Below are positions 36,176 to 49,605 of a stretch of DNA of 64,000 bases, in pieces. Source of the DNA: Schistosoma haematobium (Eukaryota > Platyhelminthes > Trematoda > Strigeidida > Schistosomatidae). Under the pieces are notes generated by a model that made no database searches, was not told where the DNA came from, and saw only the letters and a program-made list of their open reading frames with translations. The translations under genes and the position numbers were made by a program. Position 1 is the stretch's first letter, and each line of letters starts with the position of its first letter. The DNA lies in assembly GCF_000699445.3 (NCBI RefSeq), contig NC_067198.1, forward strand, positions 43,765,691 to 43,829,690, read 5' to 3'.

Positions 36176-36329
36176 GAAATATGTACGTTGAGTTGGATAA
36201 GGTGAATATTTCGTTAAGCTCCAATTATATTTTAACAATATCTGATGGAGGCTGTACAAAAACGATATCTCTGAGACCACCAACCGAAGAAGAGAAAGAT
36301 TCTAAACGTGGACGCCGTTCAGGAACTTC
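36176..36329 (+). CDS. Gene B exon 2
   Basis: 154 nt, same sequence and phases as gene A exon 2. Confidence 0.75.
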
Positions 36330-36452
36330 GTAAGTTTCAAACACGATACAAATTGAGTTGATAATTCAGCTGTTACTTGATTACGACAGCATCATTGTCT
36401 TGATCAACAGATAAAATGACCATGAGGTAGATCGTCCATAGCGTCACAATTT

Positions 36453-37293
36453 CGTTTATGCAAAACCGACCCTACGGAATCCCGTCTCTTAACCTCAAAG
36501 TTGGGTGACTATTGAGTCTTTCCTCTGATTCAACGATACTTTGTCTGAAAGCGTTACTGGTTTTGACAGTAGTGTGATGCCTCTGTAGTTCTCACATTTG
36601 CTCAGATCTCCCATCTTTGGTATCTTCATCAGGTCTCTTTCATTCCAATCTGTCGATGGCAGTTATTCTTCTTCCCAAACCTTCCTGTATAGGACGTGGA
36701 GCATGTTTGCAGTTATTTTCATGTTTGACTTGAGTGCTTCAGCTGGTATGTTGTCACTGCTATACCATTGTAGATTTGTCTGGTAATCGTCCTTATATCT
36801 TTGATCGTTGGTGAGGTGACATCTATAAAAAGTCTGTGTGTGCTGCTCTGATGGAGCTGGCCCATTCAACAGTTCTTTAGTGTTCTACCCATCTGTTGCT
36901 CTGTTCTCCAATCTTATTGATTGACTTGCGTTCTTTGTCTTCGATTGGTTTCTCGGGCTCATTATACGTCGCTGTTTATTTTTCGCCGTATCACAGGTTG
37001 TTTCATGTTTTCTCCGCCTGAGGCTTTCTCTGCTATTGTGTTTATTTTTGTCGGTTGTAATGCTCCTCTTCACTTGTTTTTTCACTCCTACTTATACATC
37101 TTGTGCGTTGACTTTCTTTGCTCTTGTTCGGCTGTTGTTAATTGTTTTCTTCCTTTTCATCCTGTTTTGAACCCTGTTAACGTTTCCATAGAGGTCCATT
37201 CCATTTGGTGATGCTTCCTGAGGCCCAAAACCTCCCGACACGTTGACGTTATTACTCCTTTGTTAGTTTCTTCTTAATCGTGTTAATCTTGTC
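36453..37293 (-). pseudogene. RTE relic in intron 2 of gene B
   Basis: Same as 20676-21516. Confidence 0.85.
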
Positions 37294-38544
37294 ACACTGT
37301 AAATGAAATCGGTAGCCAGTTTATATGATATAACAATCTTGTAAGTGTTCACTTTCTATTGAACCTGAGTTACGACATATGTTTACAGTGTTAGAATGAG
37401 CTAAAGTGCATTTAGCAACTAGTACGCTCCAACTTCAAAATTTTAAGCCTGTCTCAAGTTTCACAATTCGCTGTTATGGCATGCGGCGTTCGAAATCTAA
37501 TAGTGATACACGATATGCTACACGCTAACCAGCACACACTCACTTCCCAACTGACTACTTCTGGTTGTCGTCCATCAATCATCCTATACGTCTACGTCTG
37601 GTCATTACTCAATTTCTTAGCCAAGCAAATGCATTTGTGCTTCAGGTTACTTTGAATTCTTTCTCCATATCACCTAAATGCTATGCTTTTCGTCCCCTCA
37701 ATTTTCTAAATACCCAGCCACATCCCAACTGACTACTTGAGTGAGAACAAAAGAGTGAGCGAGAAAGTATACTAGACTGCAGAATGAAATGCACGAATGC
37801 GCAATCCTATACAAACCACTCTATGATTAGAAAATTGACTCCAATGAAATTCACTCGTCCTTCGTGTCTCTTCTGGTTGTCATCGATCGACCACTTCATA
37901 CGGCTACTTCTGATCGACTTTTCACATCATCTTTCCCTCCTGAAAAGTAAGTCTTGCTTCTTCAATGTAACTGAAGGCTTTGATGAAAATATCGTCTTCT
38001 TGATGACATTCTTAGTGTCTGACCATCACTTTTTCACACTGATACTGGTGCCCCAAACTGACTGTATCAATCAAAATCTCTCCTTACGGCGCATTACTCC
38101 ACACTTTGAAAATTTATGTTCATTGCACAGGAGGAATTAGGAGAAATTCTATACTTTTCCTCCTCTCGTTTTTTAAATAACGCTGTCGCGAGAAGGTTGC
38201 TAGTAGTACATCTCTGACAGTAGCTACGTACGCGTGGCCATGTGAGAGCATTTCGGGATGGAAAGCTGACTCTCCACACCATCGATCGTACCAGAGAGTT
38301 TGACAACTAGAGCACAATATTATGTATACTATGTATATCAGCACACGAAGAATATCCGACTAATCAGTGACTGGAAAATAATGAAAGCTTGTCAGCAGCA
38401 CACGACTTGTCTCAGGCTAGCTTATAATATATAAGACATTTCCAGCTTAATATGCGTCGGGTGTCGGCGTACCATAGAAAACAAAAGCAAATAAATCCCA
38501 TCACTTTCAATATTACAGTATTATTACTGTTTTATTCTTTTCAG

Positions 38545-38702
38545 TTTGTGTTCAAGATGTCAATGGAAATAAGACAAATGTAACGGACAGAGGAAAGCAA
38601 AGAGAATTTATTTCTGACTCACTGAACTCAATAAGTATTGGTATTAGTCTTTGCACTTTTAAAAGTAGTTGTAGTCATAGTGTCATTAACAGATATTTTT
38701 GA
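38545..38702 (+). CDS. Gene B candidate last exon
   Basis: Same frame, acceptor and following AATAAA as 22768-22925. Confidence 0.45.
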
Positions 38703-39705
38703 ATAAATTTAAATTTTGAACAACCAGTTTTCTCTTTTGATTTATATGTCTCCAGGCAACACGGCAAAGAAATTTAACACAAATAGTCAAGCGCTCATCG
38801 TCCATAGAAAGAAAACGTTCCTAGCTAAATTTCAAATAGATTGGAAATCAATATAGACTTTGTCAATTAGTGTGTGATTAGAACAGTTCATGTGGACACC
38901 AGTGTACTCGTTACCTGTAATACATATGTACTGCAGATTTTGTCACATTTGAACGAGCATATCGAACAGTTAGAACTGGTAGACAGTTGGTGGAGCACTG
39001 AACAGGATTGCCTGGTAGTTTTGGATGGGGCATGAATTTCCAAACATAATGAGATAGCACTAAACAACTGGGTGGGTTGAAAGTTACGGAATCTAATAAT
39101 TTTGAGGCAATGATTAGGGATCTGAAGATAAATGGTCGAACAGTAAGATATGTGGTAAACGCTGAAAACTGACAGGGTATATATAAGAAAGAATTCAATT
39201 TGTTATTATTGATGGTGGTTCTCATGGATAGTTTTTTGATGATTTCTGATTCTCCACTCGATTAATCTCTAGATGCATTGAGTTTTGTTATTTCGTGGGT
39301 CAGATTTCTCCAAAGTCAAACGCTTGCAACATCATCAATAGTTGTGTAAAAAAAGACAACTCAGGAAATATGGTAACAATGGCTATTAGTGTGTTAAATA
39401 TATTGATGGTTCGAAATATGACCATAAGTTGTCAACCGGTTATTTATTCACAAGGTAAGATGTCGTGTGGCCAATCGTTAAATATTGCTTGACTTAGGTC
39501 AGCGTCGTTGAGCCTTCAGGAATCTCCGGATTTGTCAAATAAACAGTTTAGAAAAATTCAAATTGAGTAAGAGTATGACTTGTTCGGATGTTTACTGATA
39601 ATCTATTCCAGATGCTTGCATTATGTGGGACAAAGAATGTTGACTAGTTTTTTCGATGCCCCCAAAATCTTTGGTAAACGTTCCTGACTTCGAAGGTTGT
39701 TATTA

Positions 39706-40950
39706 CAATTGTAATGCATCATAATTTTCTGTAGTTTTGTTATATAGAGTTTTGGAAAGTAAGGTAAGGTCGAGAATAATCCGGTTTACCCATAAACGAT
39801 CCAGTTTGTATGCTACGTATTTACCTCTATATGACAGGTTCTGCATGAAGTCTCGTAAAATGGCGTTGTACTTGCCCAAATTTCTGTCCGCCTCGGAAAC
39901 TCATACAACTAAATATAATTAGACAGTGTTCTGGAAGAGGTCTAACTCATACATTATAGACGGTAGTTTAGGATCCCTCTAAATGGAGGTTACTATTGAT
40001 AAATCCAGTTAGTCTACAGGCTTTACAGACTTGAGATGTAGACCGTTAGATGAATGAAAGATTTTTGAAATATTTTACTTCTAAATGGTGTGTGCTACTG
40101 AGTTGTCTGAGTTGCAACTTGTTTAGATGCATGATTGTCTGTGGGTTCAACCTACAACAATTCATGCACCCACATTTGTCGGTATTAACAGAGATTAACC
40201 ATGCGTTGAATCCTTCTTCGAGTCTATCCAAATCGTTTTGCATTATACAGTTAACATATAAGCCAGGACGTTAGTGGAATGTGCCTCTACTACTTTTGGG
40301 TGCTCAGCAAAACGAAGATTAATGTTCTGAGGGTTGTGGAAGTGTTGTCCTATTCTCACTACCTGAATTCAATCCTACATGAAGGATGAGATAGTCATGC
40401 ATTTTATATCAAGAAAGGTTTTCATAGAAGAGAAAATTGTTGTACGTTATGAAACACTTTAGTAAAGTCAATATGTCGAGACGCAAAGAGATTCCCTTTA
40501 TCTCCCACGTTGCCTCTTAAAGAACTTCTGGGAGGTCAATTGGACTAGCTCAACCAGCAGCGAATTCCAAAACTTGACTGCACATAGAGAGTAGAAGTTG
40601 TGCCTACAGTCTGTTTGGCCGTGTTGTGTTCTCAGTTTCTGGATGTTATGCCTAAGTTTTGTGTTAGGACTGATTTTAGGTAAGCATTTAAGAGGATCTT
40701 CATCGTGTAGAACATTGCATATCAAGGACCCTATAATTTGTGCGGGTATTGAGAGAAGTGCTTCTAAAACGTAGAATGAAGCTTTTCTGCGTCCACGTTT
40801 TTCAAAAATTGGTGGGATGTGAGTCAGCTTCCACGTTTCCCCTTAATTTAAGACACCCATTTTAAAGAGCTACATTGGAATAGAACTTAATCTGGATTCC
40901 GATTTTCTAATAGTAATATAAAACGGGACGTACACCAGTAACGTTCTCAC
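39706..40950 (-). pseudogene. CR1-like LINE relic, unit 3
   Basis: Counterpart of 23928-25172, with the same variant of the divergent patch. Confidence 0.8.
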
Positions 40951-41733
40951 ATCATCAAGTATAGAAGATATTTTTACTTTATAATCTCATTTATTCCTGA
41001 CAACCACCCTAAAACTTTGTGAGCTTCGAATTTCAATCGCAATACGTTCACTTAGGCCCATCAAATTCCACTAAAACTAAAGTGGACAATTTCGCAAATC
41101 TTTACTCAGTACATCTGTTCGACTATTTCTATCTGCAAATTTGTGTCTTCATGAAGCCGGTGATGGAATGCTTAGACGTACGATCAAACATTTAGGCTTC
41201 TGAAGTGTGGCTAAATAGATTTCGAATCGGAATTATGAACAGAATAGGTATTAAAGATTATAAAGCCGACATCCTGAAACTCAGTGGTAAACTTGCATAT
41301 AACCTGCTCAAGAATCTCGTTTTTCCAAACGAACAATTCCATTATCACATAAAACACTCAAGTAATTCTTACACGGGCGTATGTAGTGTGCCAGTTTTGA
41401 ATGCATTATGTGTATGTGAGAGAGAAATGGATATTGAAATTTCACGGCGATAGTACAGTAGAATGACCAGAAGATCAATGACTTTGTACTTGAATTAGAG
41501 TGTGATGATCGATGTTCAATGCAGTCTTTAATCTTCGCATATAATTCCTACTGATAACTATCACTAGATAATGCACAAACCGTGTATTAATCAGGAGGCG
41601 AATACGAAGCGTTGATTACGTTTATTATTACACCACACTCAGATATCCAAATTTACAAGTAAGCTAAACAAGCATGAAGTAATAGTGCCAAAACGCAAGC
41701 AGGCAAGCGAGTCTGCGAGTCAATGAACTGGAC

Positions 41734-41736
<3 letters not shown>

Positions 41737-41780
<44 letters not shown>
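41737..41780. repeat. (TA)n microsatellite, unit 3 (short allele)
   Basis: About 44 bases, roughly 10 shorter than in units 1 and 2. Confidence 0.95.
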
Positions 41781-41784
<4 letters not shown>

Positions 41785-42274
41785 AAGTTTGTCTTACATT
41801 GTTCCTACTTGTCTACTTTCTGCTCTTTTGTATATTGTCTTATACTACTTATTTACATTCAATAAGCAGTTGTATCCCGAACAATTTTCACACTCATGTT
41901 GTAACGCAAGTTGTACTGTAATATTCTGAAATGTTCACACATACTTATAACGTTTATTATACTTATCATTGTGTTTTAATTATAATTACTGTCTCTTAAT
42001 CGGTTTAGCCGTTATCCACAGTTCTGTGCATTTGTTCGTGTTTCGGTTGTTCGTAAACTGTTATCAAATTTAAACACAGCTATCAGCTGTACTTTGTACT
42101 ATCGAAGCCTTTGTTATTTTCATTCTTGAAGAACGCGTTTAAACGCCTGAACACCTCACAAGTTGAGATTTGTAACTAAATTTTGTGTATTATTTAATAA
42201 AGAACCGCTTTTGTAAACAATACGTTGTTTTGGAACTCAATCGGGGTTACTCGGACGGTTCGATAGAAATAACA
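41781..42274 (+). mobile_element. Solo LTR (494 bp), unit 3
   Basis: Same length and ends as in units 1 and 2. Confidence 0.75.
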
Positions 42275-42591
42275 ATATACATATATATTTAGTGAAATGA
42301 ATGAATCATCGAATCAATTAAGCAGCTAACAATAAGGCAACCAAGATGAATATATGCGTGTGCAATCAGAAATACACAAGCATACATGTTCATGCAGGTG
42401 CAACAATAATAAAGACAAATTGGTATATATAATTTGCTATTTTACGAATGGCTTATATTATACACTGTAAGACTCGGCATATCTTGTGTATTCTTACGCT
42501 TTTATGTATAATTTATTTTTCACAATCAAACGGCTGAACAACGTAGACAATATGTTCATAGTTTCTGCTGATGCACAATTGGGCATGCTAT

Positions 42592-42947
42592 ATATTTCAG
42601 GCCACTTCGTAAGGGCATCCACAATAATTAGAAAAAACCTCCATTGAATTGAACCGGCAAAATTTGTATGAAGTAACTCTCAGGATGCTGAAGGCGTGGG
42701 GCAATTCTGTGGTTGACACTTTGAAGTGTGATTGGCAGCTTGAAGACACGATAGACCGTTGCGGCATGTGTTTTTGATGTCTTTGTCCATTGAGAGCCAG
42801 AAAACATAGCATCGAGCCAATTATTCCATTTTATTGATCCCGGGGTGTCCATTATGATACTGCTTAGGAATCTTGTGACGCAATCAAATAAGAAAACAGA
42901 AGAAGACTGCATGAAGTGCTTGTCAGGCAAGAATCAAATTGTACAGA
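42592..42947 (-). pseudogene. Ty3/gypsy integrase zinc-finger remnant, unit 3
   Basis: Counterpart of 11045-11400. Confidence 0.8.
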
Positions 42948-44075
42948 GAATCACGGGTATTTATAAATATTAGCGTTTGCTACATCAACATTATAATGCA
43001 AGTAATTGACAAAAACGCATGTTATACTAATGACCGACAGTAGCATGGCCCGTTGATATTTAAGTAAGCTCCACTGAATTCTGATTGGATGGAACTCTTT
43101 CGGTCTTCTAAGGCCTTTGGAGGCTCCGTCGGAAATGCCGACCAAATATCATCTTGTGTAACTCTTTTGCTGCGAGACTCTAATTTATGGTCGATCTTTG
43201 AACGAATCTTAAGTGACCTTGAGAAATGTCAGCCAATCAGCAAGCAGTCAGTATAGTGTAGAAAATATATTATACAAAACCATGGAAGTAAAATTGATAC
43301 ACTTCTTATACGTGGTTCAAAAACTTGTCAAGGTTAAAAAGGAGTTCAGAGGTTCTAAAGTCGTAACGCATGCGGTGGAAGAAATCATCAATACAGCTAC
43401 AGGATAGTCGGCCTCCGGAGCCATGATAAAGTCCCAAAACTCTTTCAGCCTCAACCACATAGCTTCAATATCGTTTAAGTGCACTACGGTTGTTGAGTGT
43501 AGAAAATGCTACCTGTGGGTAACGACACGATGCACATAACCAAGCCTACGTAGGAGTCTATAGGCTCTCCAAACATCCATATATATATCGTAGTACCTGG
43601 TTGCAGCCAGTGTTACTGGCGCTTTTTTATCCAGTTCACGATAATTGTCGTAATTTGCCTTAGTTAGTAATTATGTATGGGGTTTTCATCACGAACTGAC
43701 ATAAGTTACAATGCCAGAAATTTATATAACCGAATGGATGGAAGGCTTTCGCGTTAAAATCCAAGATCCATTATTTTATACCTGATTGGTTCGTCCACAA
43801 ACTATAGTCTCGCCGTTTTATTTGTTATAGCTGCTCAATCATCACGTTTTGTGTAAACTGCTCTGTGGACCGATCGTACGTTAGCACTAAGCACTGAAGT
43901 TGGAGCCGTAACCTTGAAATTCCCAAGACGCTTCGATTGGCTTGTCCATAAATTAGAGTCTCGTCTTTTTTGCTGCAAAGTTAATTTATGGAGCTTCATT
44001 CTCGATATGACTATATTTCCGTTCTGCAGTTTTCAATTATCTGGCAGCATGGAAGATTACTTTTCAGACCCATTT

Positions 44076-44456
44076 GAGAAAATGTGAGAGATTGATGCCC
44101 CAATACACAGGAACAACTGCAAATGAAGATAACCAGTGTAGCAGCAGTCTGTATTAGTGGGCCTCAACGATCACAGGGTAAAAACCAAGATCCTCAAATA
44201 CAACATCGGAAGTGCATATGACAACTTTTGAGAAAACCATCAAACTACATTACGAGGGAAGCGCTAACTTGAAATCCTGAAGGCGAAAGAACAAGAAGAA
44301 GACAAAGGAACACACTGCATTGAAAAATGGAAGCAGACATGATAACGGTGAATAGCAACTGGTAAGAGCTGGTGGCCAACTTACACTAATGTCACATTAT
44401 CCACCACATAGCTTTCCTCAGAATGTCAACAGGGTGCAAGAGGCGTAAATGCAGTC
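44076..44456 (+). pseudogene. RTE 3'-end relic, unit 3
   Basis: Counterpart of 12530-12910, with homopolymer differences. Confidence 0.7.
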
Positions 44457-45871
44457 TAAAACAAAACTGAACTGATGGTACATAAAATTGAAAAATGTCA
44501 GATTTCGAAAGTAACACTGAAGGCGTGTGTGATCAACGTCAACATTATGTTGCGAATAAATAATCGCACTACTCTCAACAAAATACAGTACCATGTGAAA
44601 AGTGAGTGTCTTAAACGAAAGTGTCAAACTTATGTAAAAGTGTACATGCATATCGCGAATAAAAATGCAAATGTTGACATGTGATTATGAGTAAATTTGT
44701 GAGCGTACAAACAATTAACATGCATTTATTTCGTGATTGTCTTTATCAACGGTAAAATAGCGCGTTCGTATGCGTGATTCAAAATATCATGAAAACAGAA
44801 TAGTAAATCTTTTATAGATATGACAGCGGAATATATCGTGAAAATAAGTGAGGTAGAATATAACGCGCATTGGTCTGTGTCGCCGATTGAACATGAGGAT
44901 AAAGAACCGTGAAATATGAAAACGTCATATTGAGCTATAGTAGAGTAAATAGCGTTGATTAGCGATTAATGTATTCGAATTCACATACATGGAGTTTATG
45001 TGGGATAGAAAAAATTGAGTAGTAAAATAATAACTACAGAGATGGGTGATATTTATTGCTGTATTGCAATTGATAATAATAATAATAATAATGATAAAAG
45101 AAGGGCTGAATGTACGTTGTTGATCGCGTCATAAACAGATGCATCGAGTGGTTGTTGAGTATGTATTAGTAGAATGACCAGAGACCAAAATAGTGACAGA
45201 GGAGATGCGAAATGCAAAGTCATGTTTCTTTTTTGGTGTCGAAGCCTTGAGTGGTTTGTGTGGCCTGAGGAATATGCATGCGCTGGATTAAGTCTCGATA
45301 AAAATACCGATACATACGACTGTTCATGACAGAAGAGTGAAACTCAGTTATAAGTGACGAACAAGAGTGTGTCTTTGAGAGACCAGCCCTAAACTAAGTG
45401 TACTGTTTTACAGTGAAGCGGCAATAGATTAATAATTGCAGTAATCAAATAATGTTTATCGGTAATGAATGATGCGGCATGCACATAAACAAGTGAACAT
45501 GAACACAATCGTTACTAATCGGCCTGTAATGTGGTCGAACATAACATGGAAACAGATAGATGAAACTCACCTAAAGCAGGAAAAAGTCCATTTTATTGAA
45601 TAGCGAAATATATTTTATTGAGCTTCAAATGTCATAACGTGAATGGAATGTCTCCTAATTATAATTTGTTCAGTGAGTGGTATGACAGTGCAGCTGTCAC
45701 AATTTGATGTCAGTTTGAACAAAAATAATAATCTGACGCTAAGCGATGATATGATATTAATGTAATAATGACGGTACGACAATTATTTGAATCATAATGC
45801 AACGCTACGCCAAATGGATTAGAGAGCAGAGTTGGCACGAGGACAAGGTGTTGATAAGATAATACTTATGA

Positions 45872-46237
45872 TAAAAATAATAATACTAATAATGATGATC
45901 CATTCTTGTGAATAAAAAGTGTAATTGAAGTACGAAATTAATGTGAATAGAGAAAATCCGATATGGAATTTAGGAATGCAACGGCAAAGTTAAACATCAC
46001 AGCAGACTGATTATGCGATAACAGTCGATTAAACAGTTTAGGTAAAAGGTTGGCCACTGTTGGGTGAAGGCAGTCAGACAGTTTGAATAATTGTCTTTTG
46101 AACACGTGAATTCGGTTTCGATAATGGTTAATCTGGATTACCTTCTCTATGTTTGCTTCAATTTGACAATTATACCACAACAATCATACATTTATCAAAC
46201 TGTAAAGATAAAAGACGAATTCGGTGAAAACAGTTCA
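45872..46237. repeat. Dispersed repeat, unit 3 copy
   Basis: Counterpart of 14325-14690. Confidence 0.7.
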
Positions 46238-47635
46238 TTTGCTCAAACCTTGATTTCTCATGAATCCATTATGATTCGCTGTATGAGAACAGCGACAAAA
46301 CCCTGTAGTGGCCACTCATTTCTACAAATTCACTCATTATTTATTCGTCGGTAAACGTTTATCCAATCAATTGATCATGTCACCCAAATCATGAAACAAT
46401 TAAAAATAGTTGGATCTCTATTGCGTTAAACTGAAAATTATCATTCTACAATCAAAGTTGAAAATCTATTAAGAAGACGATTCAACAACTGTAAACATTT
46501 TCAGCAGTCAAAGTGTGCTGTAACAGTTAACAATCTAATCACAAATTGAAATTATAATCCGGATAAAAATTCACATTGTACTTAGTGCTTTTGTTACGTG
46601 TTGCAAAATGTCACAAAATTTACCTGCTCTACATCCATTCGTAGTGCATGTCGTCACATCGAGTTGATCTTGAGTTAATCTTCTTAGAGGTATGATTACC
46701 TAAAATACATGGAATGACTCGTAATTTAATGATTTGTTTTACTGAAATTTTCTATAAAAGCCGTATCGAACTACTCAATATGTATGTTACAGGGCTTATT
46801 CACTTGAAGTAAGTTAATAATGGTCTATTGTCTCTTGATGCTATTTACATTCGATTGGCATGTTCTGTTCATTTAATACCATTTGAATGAAATTTCCATT
46901 TGGAACACTAGAACAGTCCTCATTTGCCTGTTTGTTTGAGTAACAGACTAAATAATGAACACTTGAAATAGACAAATTTCAATATACTTAGACTACAGGT
47001 GATGGTAGTGTTTATTTTTGAGGCAGAATTTATATTCATAAAAACATCAACGATCCATCAAACTCCATGGTAGACTGTGAATTAGATCCATTATTTGATG
47101 GTTATCTGTAATCATTCTACGATATTCATCAGACCGCCACATAGTTATCCAGTACGCAAACCACCTGAGCTTCAACTTTTATCACGTAATCCACCTTAGC
47201 GAACTAAACGTTTATTGAATAATGCAATGTAATTTAAGAAAACTTTTGACTACTCTACATGAATAAGATCTATCTATGAGAAAAAGCGGGAGTTACAATG
47301 AAACTTGAAAAATTTCATAAAACGGTAAACATTGTGGACTCCAAAGGATCTAAAAAAACAAATGGACTAGAATTAAATGAATTCGTTACATTTTGTAGTT
47401 TCTCATCAACTGCTTACAACCATATCTCTATTGAAACGTAACATTAAGGTGAGGTATTATATGATACAATCGACATGAAAGACGGGAAGAATTATTTATG
47501 CAAGGATTATCAGTGATGATTATGTATGTATGTATGCATATATACATTACCGTGTACATATACATTTATTTATTTCCGTTCATAGAAATCAGTATAATAT
47601 CAGCTGTGAAGTCACTTTGATATAGAGTTCATAAA

Positions 47636-47810
47636 CATGGGTTAATGGGTGAGGCAGTAACGATGTTAAGTCCAGAACCATATAAATTGAATTGTGTGAT
47701 ATTGATAGATGTTATGATGTATTTACATGAATTTACTTGACGAGTCCCAATTGGGACGAAACGCTCGTCCTGGTTTTCACTGCTCCCCATTATCAATTTT
47801 CCCGTTTTGT
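47636..47810 (+). repeat. Sm-alpha-like SINE with near-intact hammerhead core
   Basis: Begins with the gggtgaggcagtaacgatg stretch shared with 17278. The hammerhead-type part is at 47737-47769: TTGACGA, a perfect stem-loop GTCCCAATTGGGAC, GAAA, then CGCTCGTC with the cleavage triplet GTC at 47767-47769. The first core base is T where hammerheads need C, and the flanking helix I pairing is poor, so self-cleavage is unlikely. Function of such SINE ribozymes is established for schistosome Sm-alpha; loss here is inferred. Confidence 0.7.
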
Positions 47811-49340
47811 GCTTATAAATGAAGGCTGTATCGAGTCATTACGCACTGTATGCCCATATGATGATAAGAGGCTGATCAATTAGGTTGCTAAAAATCAGTC
47901 AGAAGTTTCAAACTAAGACTACCAATTTTATTTAAACTTTATCTCATTGCACCAGAAGGTGCAATCAGTACTCGGTAGCAAAAACTATGACTCGATGTTG
48001 TTTGAAGCGAACGGTACCAGGTTCGCGTCTCAGAGTGAACATGGATTCTGTGGTGCAAGTACATCCACCTGACAAGTCACAAATAGGATGAAACGCGCGT
48101 CCTGGGTACCACTACTAACCAATATTCAATCGAGAAAATAGATAGTTAGCTTAATCAACAACCAAATACCAATCGTTGACGTGTATTTTACTCATTTCAT
48201 ATCAATGTGTAGCAGGGTATGGGGTTGCCGATGATAAATCATTACTATCTTCCATTCACTTATTATCTTACATCAATGCTACATTTCAATACATATATCG
48301 TTGTCAACAGCTGAGGAGAAACCACAAAATGTGACGAATCCACTTTATTTGCTTCTGTTGTTTTCGCTTGAATAATCTAAACAAATAAGCCCGTAATTAT
48401 TTATAACCAACAATCTTTATGCTGGGTAAAGTCAAAAGCAGTTGACGTTACTGAATTCAAGTTAAAGTAACACAGACGAATATATGTGTATCCAATCACA
48501 AACATTGGAGAATAGTCTTATGAATTAATGTAACACGTTGTGTATATATTTGATGGAATACGCCTAGCAGTTGAATTCAGAATACGTGTCTCATTCAGAT
48601 TGGTGCTCGTCAGCTGGATGTACCTGCATTCCAGCGTCGATGTTCTTTATGGAACATGTACCCTATATCGTTTGCTTCAAACTTCATTGCGTTATCCACT
48701 TATCCAGTGGGTTCAAATAGTCACTCATTTATGCAACATGTGTGAGATTCAGTTCAATTTGAAATTGTTCGTATTATTCCACGGTTGAAATTTGTTTAGG
48801 CCTGTTTGGCAGGTGACTAACCTGTGTGAACAGCTTCAAAATAGACATCATTTCATAATTTCATATAGAATAAGTCGAATGTGATTAGCGGTGCAATCCA
48901 GGTTCTGTTTTTCCACCTGTTTGGTATGTTAGTACATTCAGCTGACGCGTAACACATATCAACTAAGAATGATCAAACTTACGTTAAAACACCAACAACA
49001 GGATTATGCTAATCATTACAAACTAAATTAATATAATAATTTGCTTTATTTAATTGTGAACAATGGAAAGATTTAACTTGAAAACGGGAAACATTATAAA
49101 GTGGACATGGCAAATCTATTGAATTTTCAAGTGGCAATTTCATTCGTCAATTTCTCAGGTAGATCATTAATCATTCAGAAGCGTTGAATTTGTTTATCAC
49201 ATAAGTTTTAAAACTTCTTTTTGGTTATACGTTTCTATGTTATACAATTGCAAATAAATGATAGTAATCTATTCATGTGATAAACAAGTAGCTTATGTGA
49301 AATCGAGTATTTTAAAACAATCTGGAAACTAGCTAGTAAG
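47811..49340. other. Mostly unassigned flank of gene C
   Basis: Apart from the SINE at 47985-48130 and a SINE-like word at 48600-48640 (cgtcagctggatgtacctgcattccagcg), no feature recognised. This 1.5 kb separates two SINE remnants that are adjacent in units 1 and 2, so it is probably inserted DNA. The open frame at 48540-48788 runs through the SINE word and is not a gene. Confidence 0.4.
47985..48130 (+). repeat. Sm-alpha-like SINE with decayed hammerhead
   Basis: A ggttcgcgtctc word resembles a pol III B box. About 60 bases later comes CTGACAA (48069-48075), a mismatched stem, TGAAAC and GCGCGTCCTGG. The G-to-A change in CTGACGA breaks the core. Confidence 0.65.
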
Positions 49341-49520
49341 CTGAACTAACAACCTGCACGAAGCCGAAGACTCTGGATTCGAGTCCCACGTGTAACATTC
49401 TGAATGCGCACTGCTGAACTGTCCCATACTGTGACGAAACGCTGGTGCAATTCATCCACGTTTGTGGTGGTGGTCTAGAGTGCATCGACTTGTGAGTTCA
49501 ACTGTTCAAATCAGTAATTG
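49340..49520 (+). repeat. Sm-alpha-like SINE remnant in front of gene C
   Basis: B-box-like ggattcgagtcccacg at 49375-49390, then ctgctgaactgtcccatactgtgacgaaacgc, a decayed hammerhead, then a tail ending cgacttgtgagttcaactg. Corresponds to 17480-17720. Confidence 0.65.
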
Positions 49521-49605
49521 GTTTAATTGCTCGTTTTCAATTCCTTTATATCTTTTACTTATATAAGTCATAAAAGAATTTTCTGTTATTGGTCAACTTG
49601 TAGAA
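49521..49605 (+). promoter_or_regulatory. Putative core promoter and leader of gene C
   Basis: A good TATA-type element (ttatataag, 49559-49567) about 40 bases before the ATG, and the conserved leader ggtcaacttgtagaaATG. Confidence 0.45.

Larger units (their letters stand above)
35290..47494. repeat. Tandem unit 3, partial
   Basis: Near-identical to units 1 and 2 up to 47494. There the shared sequence (gacgggaagaattat) gives way to unrelated DNA, exactly where a Penelope-like element begins in units 1 and 2. The last 3.6 kb of the unit (Penelope copy, SINE remnants, exon 1, RTE fragment) are absent in this form. A diverged counterpart (SINEs, exon 1, exon 2) follows at 47636-50615. Confidence 0.95.

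Noticed and set aside
3731..47494. Dozens of 60-130-codon open frames repeated three times along the array
   Set aside because: Their threefold conservation only reflects the recent duplication of the whole unit. Most have no motif, signal peptide or splice context and overlap frames on the other strand.
3731..47494. The tandem array as a pure assembly artefact
   Set aside because: Units differ by the CR1 patch, the TA tract length, the AATAAA change and the truncated third unit, which a simple duplication by the assembler would not create. Some collapse or wrong copy number remains possible.
48540..48788. Plus-strand 82-codon frame as a gene
   Set aside because: It runs through a SINE-derived word and shows no domain.
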